Notes: a model not told the origin generated them from the sequence alone. A stretch of DNA of 64,000 bases from Hofstenia miamia (GCA_004352715.1 SCFE01000077.1:1794423-1858422); one strand, 5' to 3'. Counted from the stretch's first letter, positions 11,066 through 23,010 are shown. Numbers and translations: made by a program.

Positions 11066-11744
11066 AAGCTTAACAATCTACAAAATACAATGCCTATCTC
11101 AAATTGACTCAACAAACCTAAGTTCTACAACTTTGCTAAAAACATTAGCACACAAATGAAGTTGCATTGTTACACAACATGATACATGGAGTATTCAGAC
11201 TTATTGTCATGGAGCAATCCCTGAGCTATCAGTTTAGTAGCTGGTCAACTGAAAATAGCCAGTTTAGAGTGAGGGCAGGTGGGATAACTGCAGGAATTTC
11301 AGCATTAGTTATATAAACTTAATAACTTGCAATTATTATATTTCTTATTAGACAAAATTGAATTGTGCAAACTTTGATATTTTCAGTTTTAAATTGTTTG
11401 AATATTTCTGCAAATTTTGTACACAGTATTTTCTGATTAGTATTACTGCTCAAAAAATGTCAATTATGCAGAGCTGTCATTATTTACTCATATTAGAATG
11501 GTACATTGTTGTTTGATATTACCTGTTCTTATTCATATATAAATGATAGGTTTTTGTAATTAAGTTCTGAATAATGAACTTAACTTTTATTTTGACTATC
11601 ATTTACATAAATTAATGTTTTGCTAACTTGTTTTGACTCTGTCAGAGGGTGCCTAGTTGTGGTACAGCTTGACTAATACATCCTTTAGCATTACATTAGG
11701 AATATGGTTACAGATGTTGCTGTTTATTCAATTCATTCATTAAC
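11066..11744. other. No gene seen
   Basis: AT-rich, with short frames only. Possibly the 3' end of the element containing the preceding ORFs. Confidence 0.4.
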
Positions 11745-11904
11745 TAAATTTGTTATTGCAAACAGAGGCATGATTTCAATAAAATTGAAATTATATATTT
11801 GAATAAATACATTTACTTCTTTAAAGTGAACTGATCAGTTTTCTATATATTTTATATCATTCAAATATAGAATTGCAATCAAATAAATATAAATATATGC
11901 TATA
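11745..11904 (-). repeat. LTR-like repeat 2, minus copy
   Basis: Reverse complement of the repeat at 12167-12330 and 35507-35672. Shared landmarks are TTTGATTGCAATTC, then a TTTAAAG run, then a TATATAATT tract. Together with the plus copy it forms an inverted pair around about 260 bases. Confidence 0.6.
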
Positions 11905-12166
11905 ATTAGACATTGATTATGTCAATTGCATTTACATTGAATTTTTAGAAACTAATAAATCTCAATGACTGCTAAAAGGAACAAATACTATCTGATCCTA
12001 AAATCAATCAGATATATAACAAAAATTAGCAAAACAAAGTGAATGAACACGAAAAAATTAGCTACCTATTACAACAAAGTATAAACTACAAAAATCATGA
12101 ATATAGTTAAATTTCTATTTTAAATCTAAACATTTTTGAAGGACTGCTAAATATTCACTAAATAAT

Positions 12167-12330
12167 TGTAGCACATATTAATATTTATTTGCTTGCAATT
12201 CTATATTTCAATGATTGAAACTACATAGAAAATGAATCAAAATATAGTTTAAAGAAATAGATATATTTATTTAAATATATAATTACAATTTCAATGAAAT
12301 CATGTATCTAATGGTTTTAAATTATTGGTT
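12167..12330 (+). repeat. LTR-like repeat 2, plus copy
   Basis: Starts TGTAGCACAT and continues TATTTGCTTGCAATTC. The match at 35507 starts TGTGGGACAT. The TGT start, and the placement of the 35.5-kb copy just after gypsy ORF3, suggest the start of an LTR of a second subfamily. The 3' ends are not resolved. Confidence 0.5.
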
Positions 12331-13084
12331 ACATCAGACATGGGGGAAATGAAATTAAGGAAGACGTGCAAAATGTTGAAAATTGTTACCCAACTGTAAT
12401 TTTCTGGTAAATTTATCCTACAATATCAAGTATCAATCACCTTAGTGACTACAAATATGTACTTTCCCATTCCACCACATGAGATTCCCAATGAAATAAA
12501 ATTCCTGTGGACATCCCTGTGAATAACTAAGTTAGCATTGAAGAGGATGGCTTCAAGTATTTTCCAGCTTGTTATCTTCCTCAATTACAACATCATTAAA
12601 CAAAAAGCTGTGGATTTTTACTAACCATTCAATGTTGAATAACTGTTGTTACTTCAAAAGTGCATACTTTTGCTTAAATTAAAATTAATATAATTATTTC
12701 AGATTAATGTATGTAATTGTCTTCAATTTTTAAAAACAACTCTACAGTATAATTCAATCAGAATATAGACAGATAATCAATCACTCTTTGGTTGTTGAGA
12801 GTTTGATTTAGGCAGTTTCCCAAATGTAAAAATAGTTCCCTAGATTTTTGTTGATTCTGTATCTCTATAACAATTTGAAATTTTTGCACCAAATTCAAAA
12901 TTTGTGTACTTGACAAGTGATATCCAAATTGTGAGCTTCTTAAAGCTCCCATTCAAAGTAAAAAATAAATTTTGGTTGGTTTCATATAAAGTCATTCTTT
13001 GTAAATTCATTAATCCATAATCCAATTGGTAATATTCAGGTCTGCGCCCAGGTTGGGCCCATCTTATTGTTATGTAGAAAACAA
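12331..13084. other. No gene seen
   Basis: AT-rich sequence with only short overlapping frames at about 12758-13025 on the minus strand. No motif recognised. Confidence 0.4.
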
Positions 13085-14535
13085 TGCTCTGAGAAATATT
13101 GCTTTTATAAATGTTTAAATTTCATGTCGCCCTAAGGTTGTTTTTGTATATTTCTTCTATTGTACCCCTTATAATACATATGTTTGTGGAACTGTTTAAA
13201 TTTAGGATAGCAATAAAATATTTGTATAATTCTTATAATTGTTCTTTAGAAAACAGATATTGCTTGGGGAATGTTTGAATTTAGGATGGGTACAAAATAT
13301 TTCTTGTATATTTCTTATTATTTGTGATGTAGAAAATGTATGTTCCATTGAGAAATGTTTGAATTTAGGATATACATTAAGTTTTTCTTGTATATTTGAC
13401 AAATATAGAATATCTGTATTACAATGGAATTTACTATTTGCTAGAATCTATACAAACAGAAAAAACAAGACAATAAAAACGTATATTTCTACAATTGAAT
13501 TTAACATTTAACACATATGTATTAAAGAATATATAAACTAAACTAATTAACTTATAGATAGAAAATGTTTAAGTTTAAACTCTAAGAATAATAATATAAT
13601 TAACATTTAAAGTAAACACATTTCAACTCTAGTTTAAATGCGCTTACACTAAATAAGAAATCAGGTAAATTTATTGCAATAAATAAAACAAAAACTACTT
13701 AAGTGTCTAAGGTCTTTATTGCTGTGTGGCAAAGCAACAATCCATGTAGTTAGTTCCAGAAATACATTCAATTTACCACAATAAAATCACATGAACTTAA
13801 TTAGCTGTAGTATTCAATACATAACAGAAGCGTAGATCAATACATAACACAATAGCCAGCAATCCTAATGTGTGATTAATGCAAACCTACTATGTAGGGC
13901 GTTATAATAAATATTAGTAAACAAACCTTCTCAATCTTTCTATTTATATATTTGATTGTTCATTGCTTAAATATACTAACATTGAGTTATTTATATATAT
14001 ATAATGTAAATTTAGGATCGCCATAAGGTTGTTTTTGTATAGGGCCTATTGAATTTTAGGAAAAAACATATATTGCTTATAGAAATGTTAAAATTTAGGA
14101 TTGCTGTAAGGTTGTTCTTGTATAGGATCTATTGATTTTTAAGTGAAAAACATATATTGCTTAGAGAAATGTATGAATTTAGGATAGCCATAAGGCTGCT
14201 CTTGTATGTTTCATTTTAATTATTACGTAGAAAACATTTATTGCTTTTAAAAACATTTAAATTTAGGATTATTGTAAGGCTGTTCCTGTATAAGCCTTAT
14301 TTATTGTTAAGTAGAAAACATATATTTTTTAGAGAATTGCATGAGTTTAGGATCGCTGAAGGTTGTTTTTGTACAGTTATTTTCAATTGATAAGTAGAAA
14401 ACATATTTTGCTTATATAAATGTTTAAATCTAGGATCCCCCTAAGGTTGCTCTTGTATAGTTCTTCTTAATTGTTAAGCTTAAAACATATATTGATTATA
14501 TAAATGTTTAAAATCTAGGATCGCCGTAAGGTATA
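13085..14535. repeat. 83-85-bp satellite array, partly degenerate
   Basis: The phrase TTTAGGATCGCCATAAGG recurs at 14011, 14094, 14178, 14261, 14346, 14429 and 14514, a step of 83-85 bases. Each is followed by TTGTTxTTGTATA and later AAACATATATTGCTTA. More diverged units occur at about 13107, 13200, 13280 and 13363, so the array probably once covered the whole interval, with the non-repeat bases 13440-14000 inserted or decayed. Confidence 0.85.
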
Positions 14536-14759
14536 TATATATATATATACATATATTTGAAGCATATTTTGCTAAGATTTATATTTATTCACATAGAGCA
14601 CATTTTTTAAATTTTCCTACTATAATTGAATCATCTTCAGAAATCATAAAATTTGTGGGAAATTGATGCAGACTTTAAATACACTACAATAATTAATTAA
14701 TATAAAGAGAGTGATCTTATGCTCTTTGGTCTATTCAACATTGATTTTTCATGATCTGT
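13681..14759 (+). repeat. Direct duplicate 1 of a ~1.08-kb segment
   Basis: Nearly identical to 14991-16069, with only scattered single-base or short TA-length differences. It contains seven satellite units. The second copy is bounded by single N bases at 14990 and 16070. Confidence 0.9.
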
Positions 14760-14950
14760 AATTAGTAAGGCTTCAGATATTTTTGATTTGTTTGATTCTA
14801 AAATTATTCTAAAATGGTCCAGATTGATGTTATGAATATGTGCAAATACTTTAGATTGAAGATGTCCATTAATATGTTCAGATTTGAACATTTAAAAATG
14901 TTTCACTGATGAGACTGAAAAATGTTAAACAATGTGCTCTATGCAAATAT

Positions 14951-14989
<39 letters not shown>

Positions 14990-14990
14990 N

Positions 14991-16069
14991 AAATAAAACA
15001 AAAACTACTTAAGTGTCTAAGGTCTTTATGGCTGTGTGACAAAGCAAGCAATCCATGTAGTTAGTTCCAGAAATACATTCAATTTACCACAATAAAATCA
15101 CATGAACTTAATTAGCTGTAGTATTCAATACATAACAGAAGCGTAGATCAATACATAACACAATAGCCAGCAATCCTAATGTGTGATTAATGCAAACCTA
15201 CTATGTAGGGCGTTATAATAAATATTAGTAAACAAACCTTCTCAATCTTTCTATTTATATATTTGATTGTTCATTGCTTAAATATACTAACATTGAGTTA
15301 TTTATATATAAAATGTAAATTTAGGATCGCCATAAGGTTGTTTTTGTATAGGGCCTATTGAATTTTAGGAAAAAACATATATTGCTTATAGAAATGTTAA
15401 AATTTAGGATTGCTGTAAGGTTGTTCTTGTATAGGATCTATTGATTTTTAAGTGAAAAACATATATTGCTTAGAGAAATGTATGAATTTAGGATAGCCAT
15501 AAGGCTGCTCTTGTATGTTTCATTTTAATTATTACGTAGAAAACATTTATTGCTTTTAAAAACATTTAAATTTAGGATTATTGTAAGGCTGTTCCTGTAT
15601 AAGCCTTATTTATTGTTAAGTAGAAAACATATATTTTTTAGAGAATTGCATGAGTTTAGGATCGCTGAAGGTTGTTTTTGTACAGTTATTTTCAATTGAT
15701 AAGTAGAAAACATATTTTGCTTATATAAATGTTTAAATCTAGGATCCCCCTAAGGTTGCTCTTGTATAGTTCTTCTTAATTGTTAAGCTTAAAACATATA
15801 TTGATTATATAAATGTTTAAAATCTAGGATCGCCGTAAGGTATATATATATATATATACATATATTTGAAGCATATTTTGCTAAGATTTATATTTATTCA
15901 CATAGAGCACATTTTTTAAATTTTCCTACTATAATTGAATCATCTTCAGAAATCATAAAATTTGTGGGAAATTGATGCAGACTTTAAATACACTACAATA
16001 ATTAATTAATATAAAGAGAGTGATCTTATGCTCTTTGGTCTATTCAACATTGATTTTTCATGATCTGTA
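14991..16069 (+). repeat. Direct duplicate 2 of the ~1.08-kb segment
   Basis: Copy of 13681-14759. A single N next to a TA run bounds it on each side, so it may be a gap-filling or haplotype artefact and not a genomic duplication. Confidence 0.9.
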
Positions 16070-16087
16070 NATATATATATATATATA

Positions 16088-16190
16088 TATTGGCGCTTTG
16101 TAAAACAATTTTTTTAATATATTGGCCTTTTGTAATTTTTGTGTAATATAAAGGCACTTTGTAATTTTTTGGCGCTTTGTAAAACAACAT
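16088..16190 (+). repeat. GGCGCTTTGT motif cluster
   Basis: Four imperfect copies of GGCGCTTTGTAAAAC, GGCCTTTTGTAAT and GGCACTTTGTAAT, spaced by AT-rich sequence, directly after a TA run and a single N. A related cluster occurs at 52059-52215. Confidence 0.7.
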
Positions 16191-16289
16191 ATACTAAAAA
16201 TTTTTTTGAATATTTCCTTAGTACACATGCTTAAATTACATGTCTAATATACACTAGTCGCAAATTTTTTGAACTTTGACACAAAAATA

Positions 16290-16860
16290 ATTCAGTTTAT
16301 GTGACATCCCCTCGGAATGATGCAAAATTATTTCAGAAAGCACTAAATTTCTTAAAGATTTTACTTTTGGATTGGTTTTATTAATTTAGAAACCTGAAAA
16401 TATCCCTAAAATGGTAATATTTAATAAAATTTTACATGGACTACTGTCTTTTTTTATCAATGACTTCCTTAATGGGAGGTAACTGAGAAGTGATGATTTA
16501 GTAGGAAATGCTCTATATCTCATTAAATATTGAAGACATCACTTTCAGACTATCTTTATTCATTTCATTGACAAAAATTATGACTGTAATTATAATGTTT
16601 GGTAATATCTTTAATGGAATACTGTTACTAATTACTTCTTTGAAATGATAAAAATGAAACACAGTGAAGAAGCTCTTTCTATATCTTATTTAATATTGAA
16701 GATATTGGTTTTGAAATTATTTTAGTTGTTTTAAGACTAAAATTACATCTATAAATGTAACATTAAGTAATAATGTATATGCATCACTGCATTTTCAATC
16801 AATGACTTCGTAGAAATGATATTTTCTAAAAATATTGCATTTTTACTGGGTCTCCATTCT
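16290..16860 (+). repeat. Degenerate ~170-bp tandem repeat, three units
   Basis: Related phrases such as ATGACTTCCTTAATGGG recur at about 16462, 16632 and 16802. Each of the first two is followed by GAAGxxxTxTATATCTxATT and AATATTGAAGA. Units are heavily diverged. No coding seen from 16200 to 16999. Confidence 0.6.
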
Positions 16861-16999
16861 ATAAGTTTGCCATTTTTGGAGCAATTTGCAATAATAGTGT
16901 ACCATTAAAATAAAATGAAATGAGCTGATAATATATACTTTTTGTCCATATAAATGTACATGTGCACCATTATTATTATATAATAATAACTTATGTTAC

Positions 17000-18159
17000 T
17001 GTAGCATCATCCAACAAATTAAGCTGCTAATGAAAGAAAGTCAGTAAAAGAAACATAAGATCAAATTTAAAATGTGATTAGAAATATATTATAAAACTTA
17101 TTATCAACTTAAATTTGTTTGTATTATGCAACCAAGAAATATCAGTGTAATTGATTAAGAATTAGTATTTGTTGATCCTACTAATTTGGCAAAACAAAGG
17201 GGGTGAATTTGCTTCCATTATTTTTAGCCATATTGGCAGATTAACAATTCAAATTTTGAAATCAACTGGTACTTTTTCAAGTTAACTATAAATAGATTCA
17301 ATTTCATTGTAACAATTGATAAAGAAATTTCTTTGGAATTCTTTTACTTATTTTCTACTATGGTTTGATTACTTAATAGAATGTCAAGCTAAATGATTGG
17401 TGTTTAGTAGTGGTGAGGATCTATCACAGAAACAATTCAAGGTTCCTTGTGCCAAGCCATGAAAGTGCACTTATGTTAGGACTAAGGTTAGGAGTTTTTA
17501 TTTTCATTTAGCTGACTATCAATCATTCACTTACATATATTAATGATAACAAATTCAAAATATGGCTAGTAAGCTAAACTTAGGAATTTATATTTACATT
17601 GTTTTAGATCTAAATTAATAACTATAACATGACTGATAATGTGACCAAGCATGTATTGATTATTACATATAGGGTAGGAAGCTGCTAGACATTTAATTAA
17701 TTTACTAAAGCCAATATATTTTGCTAATGACTAAATACAATATTAAGTAAGCAGCTAGTAGCAATTCAGGTTGCAAGTATACAGTACACTTTACAAATAG
17801 AGACTAAATTGAATTGTGCCTTGTCTTGAGTAAGCACTGAGCTAGGATAGGGTACACATAAGTTACATTGCTGAACTGAGAGGTGGAACTCATTCAACTG
17901 GAACATAGAAGAGTGGTTGTTACTGGATGTGGAGATTCACCCCAGGCATATGCCCAATTACCAACAACTGCAAATGTTGCTGCAAAGCTTCAGCACCTAA
18001 ATAGTGCTTGTTATAACATCTATTAAGTACAGTTAATGAAATTAATAGTGTAGAAGTTAAGCAGTATAAGGATAATACATCCCTACCTGCTATTGTATCA
18101 TTCAAATTATAACAGTATAATAAAGAAACCACATGCAAAGCCAGGTAGAAGGTGTTACA
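17000..18159 (+). repeat. Gypsy family-1 5' LTR, copy B
   Basis: Starts TGTAGCATCATCC and ends GGTGTTACA, followed at once by a primer-binding-site-like TGGCGACTGTGAC and then gag. Matches the LTRs at 3051-3761, 7028-8920 and 23030-23709. At 1160 bases it is the only uninterrupted copy in the window. Confidence 0.85.
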
Positions 18160-18172
18160 TGGCGACTGTGAC
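18160..18172 (+). promoter_or_regulatory. tRNA primer-binding site of copy B
   Basis: TGGCGACTGTGAC directly abuts the LTR end. A site starting TGG, complementary to the CCA end of a tRNA, is where gypsy elements prime minus-strand DNA synthesis. The tRNA is not assigned. Confidence 0.65.
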
Positions 18173-18659
18173 AGCTAAAAAGAACAAGCAGGATCTGGAA
18201 AAAATTTTCTTATCTTCTGAGTTAAGATAGTTGTTTCTTCTCAGAACAAAAAAATTTTTTACATTCAACACAGGTGCCCAAGATACAGTAAGTAACACAA
18301 CTTGGATACCCGCAACAGTATTACTTCTTAGTCAAGAATTGTAATTATAAGCACCAAAAAGAATTCAATAGTCAGTGGACAAATCAATCCACACATAGCA
18401 TAGTGCACAGCAATGAGAACGGAGAATTGTAATAAGCCACTATGAACTATTCTAAATATGACTAAAGGAAGAAAAGGTAGTGCCAAAAAGACAGCACCCA
18501 GAGTGGTAACTTCTAAAGTTTTACACTCAGCATCACACTCTGAAGACACAGACTTGTCCCCTCTACAGAGTTGCAGACATTGCACATGTCCCCTGAAATG
18601 AGTCCTGTGAAATCTTGGAAATATTAAGGAAAATTATTGAAACAGAAATGTTGTTGAGA

Positions 18660-19399
18660 CAAAAGATAAAATAATTGATAGACGGAGTTAAACAGATGGA
18701 TCAGCAAAGTGAAAACATGCTGAATGAATTTAAGGCAGATATGTAAATGAGGCTAGACAGGCAGAGTGAACTATTCCAACATGAAGTCAAGGCACTCACC
18801 CAACAACTATCAGAGTCTAACAAAATATTTCTGTAACAAAACCAGATATGGGAAAAGATGCATCAGCAATTAGAAAATGAGAACAGGCAGCTGATACAAG
18901 ACAACAATATACAGGCAGAAGAGCTTGAACAACTAAGAGACAAGTTAAGACTAATACAATTAAACAAAATGAGCATTGTGAAAATATTTGAATGCATGAA
19001 ATAGAATTTTGACAAGCAAAAGAAAACAAATCACAGGAACCACCTAACAGTTCAAACACATGAGTACACTATGAAGATCTCAATGAAAACACTGATGAGG
19101 AAAAACAAAAATTTTTAAATGAGATTATGAAGGCAGTAACTGACCAACTTCAATGTGAGGAAATGGTAAAAAAGCACAACAAACCAATTTATGAAGGCTC
19201 TATATTACCACAAAATAATACCATACCTTGCAAGGCAAAATTACTAAAATTTAATGGAAATGTGGATGGCTATAACCCAATATTCATAGAATGGCTTCAA
19301 ATGTTTGAAATCATCATGGCAGAAAGGAAGGTGGACCAAGAAGCAGCAGCAGCAAGACTTTCCCTATGCCTCCCAGGGATGGCATATCAACATTATTAG
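18660..19399 (+). pseudogene. Gypsy copy B gag
   Basis: The first part (18.66-19.0 kb) encodes a Gln/Glu/Leu-rich coiled coil interrupted by stops (for example LENENRQLIQDN and EELEQLRDKL). The open frame 19127-19399 continues with a capsid-like segment (FIEWLQMFEIIMAE then AAARLSLCLPGMAY), which resembles the retrotransposon gag capsid pattern of a Trp in the first helix and L-G-A later. Gag forms the particle around the element's RNA. No zinc knuckle is visible. Multiple stops and frameshifts. Confidence 0.7.
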
Positions 19400-19864
19400 T
19401 TATTGGATACTGGCACAAAGAGAAACTATGAACTGTTAATAGGTGATTTTATAGAGTACTATAAAAACAAAAATTTTCAAAATCAATATCAGATCATTCT
19501 AAATGTCACAAAAATGAAAATATGATCTGTTTTCCCACATTTGTAAAGGGATGACGGAAAGTATTAAGACACCATTTCAGATCAAGTGTGATGTGGACAA
19601 CAAGCTAGAAAAAATGATCCAAAAAGCAGTCTCAATCCAAGCAACAATTGAAAATAACATGTGAATTTACAAAAAGCTGTCTGGCACAGAGAGGCACCAA
19701 TATTGAGAAACAATCTAAAACCACAATCTCTAAGCAAGCCATACAGTGAAAACAAACAAGAAAAAATCTTCAAGATGAAAGGAAAAGACAGAAACACAAA
19801 GAAAGTGAGAGAAAATGATGTCAAATCAGTCCAAATGCAAATAGCCAACACAACATTTGAGTAA
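19400..19864 (+). pseudogene. Gypsy copy B gag-protease linker
   Basis: Frames shift repeatedly. The piece 19661-19864 is Lys-rich with no motif. It lies between the capsid-like part and the protease-like part. Confidence 0.5.
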
Positions 19865-20089
19865 TTGTTAGTAGTGGTGGATACCCATAATAACTTGTTA
19901 CCTTATGAGGTCATACTTGGCAATGATTTCCTAATGAAAAATGGATGTGTCATAAACTACACAAATAGGACAATAAAGGTAAGAGAGGAAGAAATTGAGA
20001 TCAAAGAGGAAGAAGGAAAACAAAAGATGATTATGTTCAAATTGGAAGAGGACATTCATTGCATCCACACCAGTGGAAAATGTATATGA
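19865..20089 (+). pseudogene. Gypsy copy B protease C-terminal part
   Basis: Encodes YEVILGNDFLMKNGCVINY, the usual end of a gypsy aspartic protease (ILG-DFL then G...I-Y). The catalytic Asp-Ser/Thr-Gly segment is not seen; only VVDTHN lies upstream, so the active site looks lost or diverged. A stop at the start of the frame separates it from gag. The protease would process Gag and Pol. Confidence 0.65.
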
Positions 20090-20329
20090 TAGAGATTGAG
20101 AATCAAATAACAGCCAACATAATGTTATATGAAAATAAAGGAATATACATAAAAAGAGTCTTAATGCCATCAAGCTGTTTGCATCATAAAGAACAGAAAA
20201 GGAAAGATACTGATCCTCAACACAACAAATCAGAATGTTAAGTGAAGAGATCTAACATTAACGTATATGGAAAATACATCAAATCCAACATCAGACTTAT
20301 TTGGAGAGTGATCAAAGATGGCAATGGGG

Positions 20330-20480
20330 GAGTAATCTGCAATGTCAATTCAAGGACGTGCAGAGGAAAGCAGTAAGTACTCCACATGGCTGACTCAAAG
20401 GCAAGTGGATGAGCACCATCAAAGTCACAAGTACTCCCAAGAGTCTACTCAAGGGCATAGGGATGAAAGCAAATGAAGAA
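20330..20480 (+). repeat. CAAxTCAAGGGCA-type motif cluster in copy B
   Basis: Three spaced copies of TCAATTCAAGGACGTGCAGA, CTCAAAGGCAAGTGGATGA and CTCAAGGGCATAGGGATGA. The same short motif recurs in copy A (6.6-7.0 kb, minus) and copy C (32.6-32.95 kb), in different reading frames. Confidence 0.6.
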
Positions 20481-20645
20481 GACATGTACAGAATACTGGA
20501 AATAAAGGATGAAGATTACCAACACTCTAAAGAGGAGGAGATTCAACATTTAAAGAAGATGTTGGAAAAACTCAAATGAATATTCAATTATGGAGAAATA
20601 AGAATGGGTCAAGCAATAGGCAAAACACACTAGATAATAACAACA

Positions 20646-21162
20646 ATGGACAACCCCATAAAGCTACCAGTGAGAAGGGTGCAAGAGCAGATGAAAGACA
20701 AATACAACCACATACTAAGTGAATTAATTGACAATAAGATAATTTGTCCAAGTGAAAGCCTGTATGCAGCACCAATGGTGTTCATGAAACTGGGAGACAA
20801 ATATTGCCTATGCATAGACTTCTGCAAATTGAACAAAGTTACAAAAAAGGACTTATACTCCCTTCCATGTATAGATGATATGCTTATATGATGCAATCAA
20901 GCACAAATACTTTACATCAATAGACTTATGTAAAGCATATTGGCAGGTAAAATTGGAAGAAGACAACATTGAAAAAATGGCATTCATAACACCATATGGA
21001 CTGTATGAATTGATATATATGGTGTTTGGCTTTTGTAATGCACTGGTGACTTTTCAGAGATACATCACAAAAGTATTGAAGAATACAACACATAGAATGG
21101 AAGATGGAGTTGATGCATACATAGATGATATAATAGTAACAATACAGTACAAGAGCACTTAG
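20646..21162 (+). pseudogene. Gypsy copy B reverse transcriptase
   Basis: The first frame (20646-20891) encodes RT motifs 1-3: LIDNKIICPSESLYAAPM, CIDFCKLNKVT, then LYSLPCIDDML. The second frame (20875-21162) continues with FTSIDLCKAYWQVKLEE, then FGFCNALVTFQRYI, and the catalytic box AYIDDIIV. Fingers and palm are thus both visible, joined by one frameshift near 20880. RT copies the element RNA to DNA. Apart from the frameshift the core motifs are intact, so this is the best preserved part of copy B. Confidence 0.9.
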
Positions 21163-21384
21163 AGAAACTCAAAAGAGCACTGACAATATTGGAAATAAGT
21201 GTGATATATTGAAGGAGAAGATAGTATTTCTGGGAAGAATGATTGAGAAAGGACAATGCAAGAAAGATGATCTGAAAAATAGAAAAGCTGAATAATAAAA
21301 ATACCATTTGTATGGACATGGCAAGAACTAGAGGAGTTGGAAAACATCAAGGAAGAATTAGCAAAATTACCATCATTGAATACG
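21163..21384 (+). pseudogene. Gypsy copy B RT thumb / connection
   Basis: Broken frames continue the RT after the YIDD box (EHLEKLKRAL, then VFLGRMIEKGQ). No open frame of useful length. Confidence 0.55.
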
Positions 21385-21740
21385 CCAGATTATAATGAGA
21401 AATTTATTCTAGACTGTGATGCCAGCAAGGTGGCAATTGGAGCAACACTGGGACAACTGAAAAACAGAAAAGAGGTTCCCATGTAATTGTTTAGTCTGAA
21501 ACTAAAATCAAGCAAAAAGAACTATGGGTTGACTAAGCTGGAGATGCTGGTACTAATTGAAAGTATCAAGAAATTCAGGCACTTCTTAATTGGTAGAGAA
21601 TTTAGAGTATGTACAGATAATAGTGGATTAGCCTTTCTAAAGAAATTCTTAGGAGACAAGTCTGGAATAGTATTGTGATGGATCAAGTATCTGAATGAAT
21701 TTACATTCATGATCAAACACTGTAAAGGAACATTATATAA
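21385..21740 (+). pseudogene. Gypsy copy B RNase H
   Basis: Encodes FILDCDASKVAIGATLGQL, then KKNYGLTKLEMLVLIESIKK, FRHFLIGREFRVCTDNSGL. That is the usual Asp...Glu...Asp order of the gypsy RNase H domain, which removes RNA from the hybrid. Stops occur at 21484-21486 and 21676-21678. Confidence 0.85.
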
Positions 21741-22033
21741 CAATGCAGACTTTTGGATATCATTACCTGAGTACCAAAAGGATTCAGTAAAAGCAGATGG
21801 AGAGAAAAAGCAGTTTCAATTCCTACCACACACAAAGTATAAGGAATTGCCTGAGATAAATATGAATAAATTGGGGCAAGTGGTTTTACCAATTTTACTG
21901 AAGGAAGAAATATCCAAACAGGAAATAGTGGAGAAGCAGAGAGATGATATGATTCTCATTGAGATTATTAGAAAGTTAAAGGAGCCCTGTACAATACTAT
22001 CAAAGCTGACAGCAAGCTATTATGAGCTGTATA
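21741..22033 (+). pseudogene. Gypsy copy B spacer and integrase N-terminus
   Basis: An open segment after RNase H (MNKLGQVVLPILLKEEIS, then LTASYYELY) matches the start of the integrase region in copy C at 31.0-31.17 kb. It ends at the single N at 22034, where the sequence flips to the opposite strand. Confidence 0.7.
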
Positions 22034-22034
22034 N

Positions 22035-22690
22035 CCCTAGTCGCAGTATCCATTCTTTTAAGACTAATTCTGCTGTGGTTTCTGCATTTGTGTTCCTTAT
22101 TGGGACCATTCTTGCGTAAATCACTAGTAAATATTGGTAGCCTTCTGCATCCTTTGATAGCATCTATAGATCTATGTGGACTATTTCATTTGGTTGAGTC
22201 ACAATGATTTTTTCTAACAGCACTCTTTGTGTCAGGAAATGTTGTTTATTATTGAGGAGGCATGTCATGCATTTATCCTAGATTACCTTCCTTACTGCTG
22301 TTGTTATGAATCTTGTGTTAAATGTTTTCTCCGTCTGTGTGATTCCCAAGTGACCTTTCTCATGTATTTTCCATATTAGTTCTTTCTTAAAGTAATTGGG
22401 GATTGCAATTCGATTGTTGCCAGCTTCAACGTATAGTAGTCCATTCCTGTTAGTCTTCCATTTGTAACGTTTGTAATAGCTTGCTGTTATCTTGGATAGC
22501 ATTGTCCATGGTTCCCTAATCTTCTTTATGATTTCGCCAAGGATTATGTCATTTCTTTGTTTGTCTATTATTTCCTGTTCAGATATCTCTTCTCACATCA
22601 TTATTGGTAGTACTGCTTGGCCTTTTTTGTCCACGTTTATCTCAGGTAGTCCTTTGTACTCAGTGTGTGGTAGGAATAGAAACTAAACAA
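22035..22690 (-). pseudogene. Inverted gypsy integrase piece
   Basis: Read on the minus strand from 22690, this starts with the same spacer (EINVDKKGQAVLPI). It then gives the H2C2 domain (IHEKGHLGITQTEKTFN then CMTCLLNN), then IVHIDL with the first catalytic Asp, and ends at the N. It is a separate copy in inverse orientation, joined to copy B by a single N, so the join may be an assembly error. Confidence 0.75.
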
Positions 22691-23010
22691 AAATGGATTA
22701 CCATATGTTGAGGCTCAAAACAACAGAATCACAATTCCCAACTAGTACAAAAGAGATCTCATATAGAAAATACATGAAAAAGGTCACCTAGGAATAATGC
22801 AGATAGAGAAAACTTTTAATTTGAGATTCATTACTACAGCAGTGAGGAAGGTGACAGAGGAAATAATAAACAAATGTACAAATGTTTATTAAATAACAAG
22901 CAACATTTTCCAACACAGAGGGCATCATTTTAAAAAATCATTGGGACACAACCAAATGAGATAATACAAATTGATTACTGGGCACAAGTCTATAGAATCA
23001 TGGTCAATCC
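22691..23010 (+). pseudogene. Gypsy integrase zinc-binding fragment, plus strand
   Basis: Encodes NGLPYVEAQNNRITIPN, then KIHEKGHLGIMQIEKTFN, then a damaged KCTN where CxxC is expected. It overlaps the domain already encoded by the inverted piece, so it belongs to another copy. The rest of integrase and all of ORF3 are deleted before the LTR at 23030. Confidence 0.75.
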
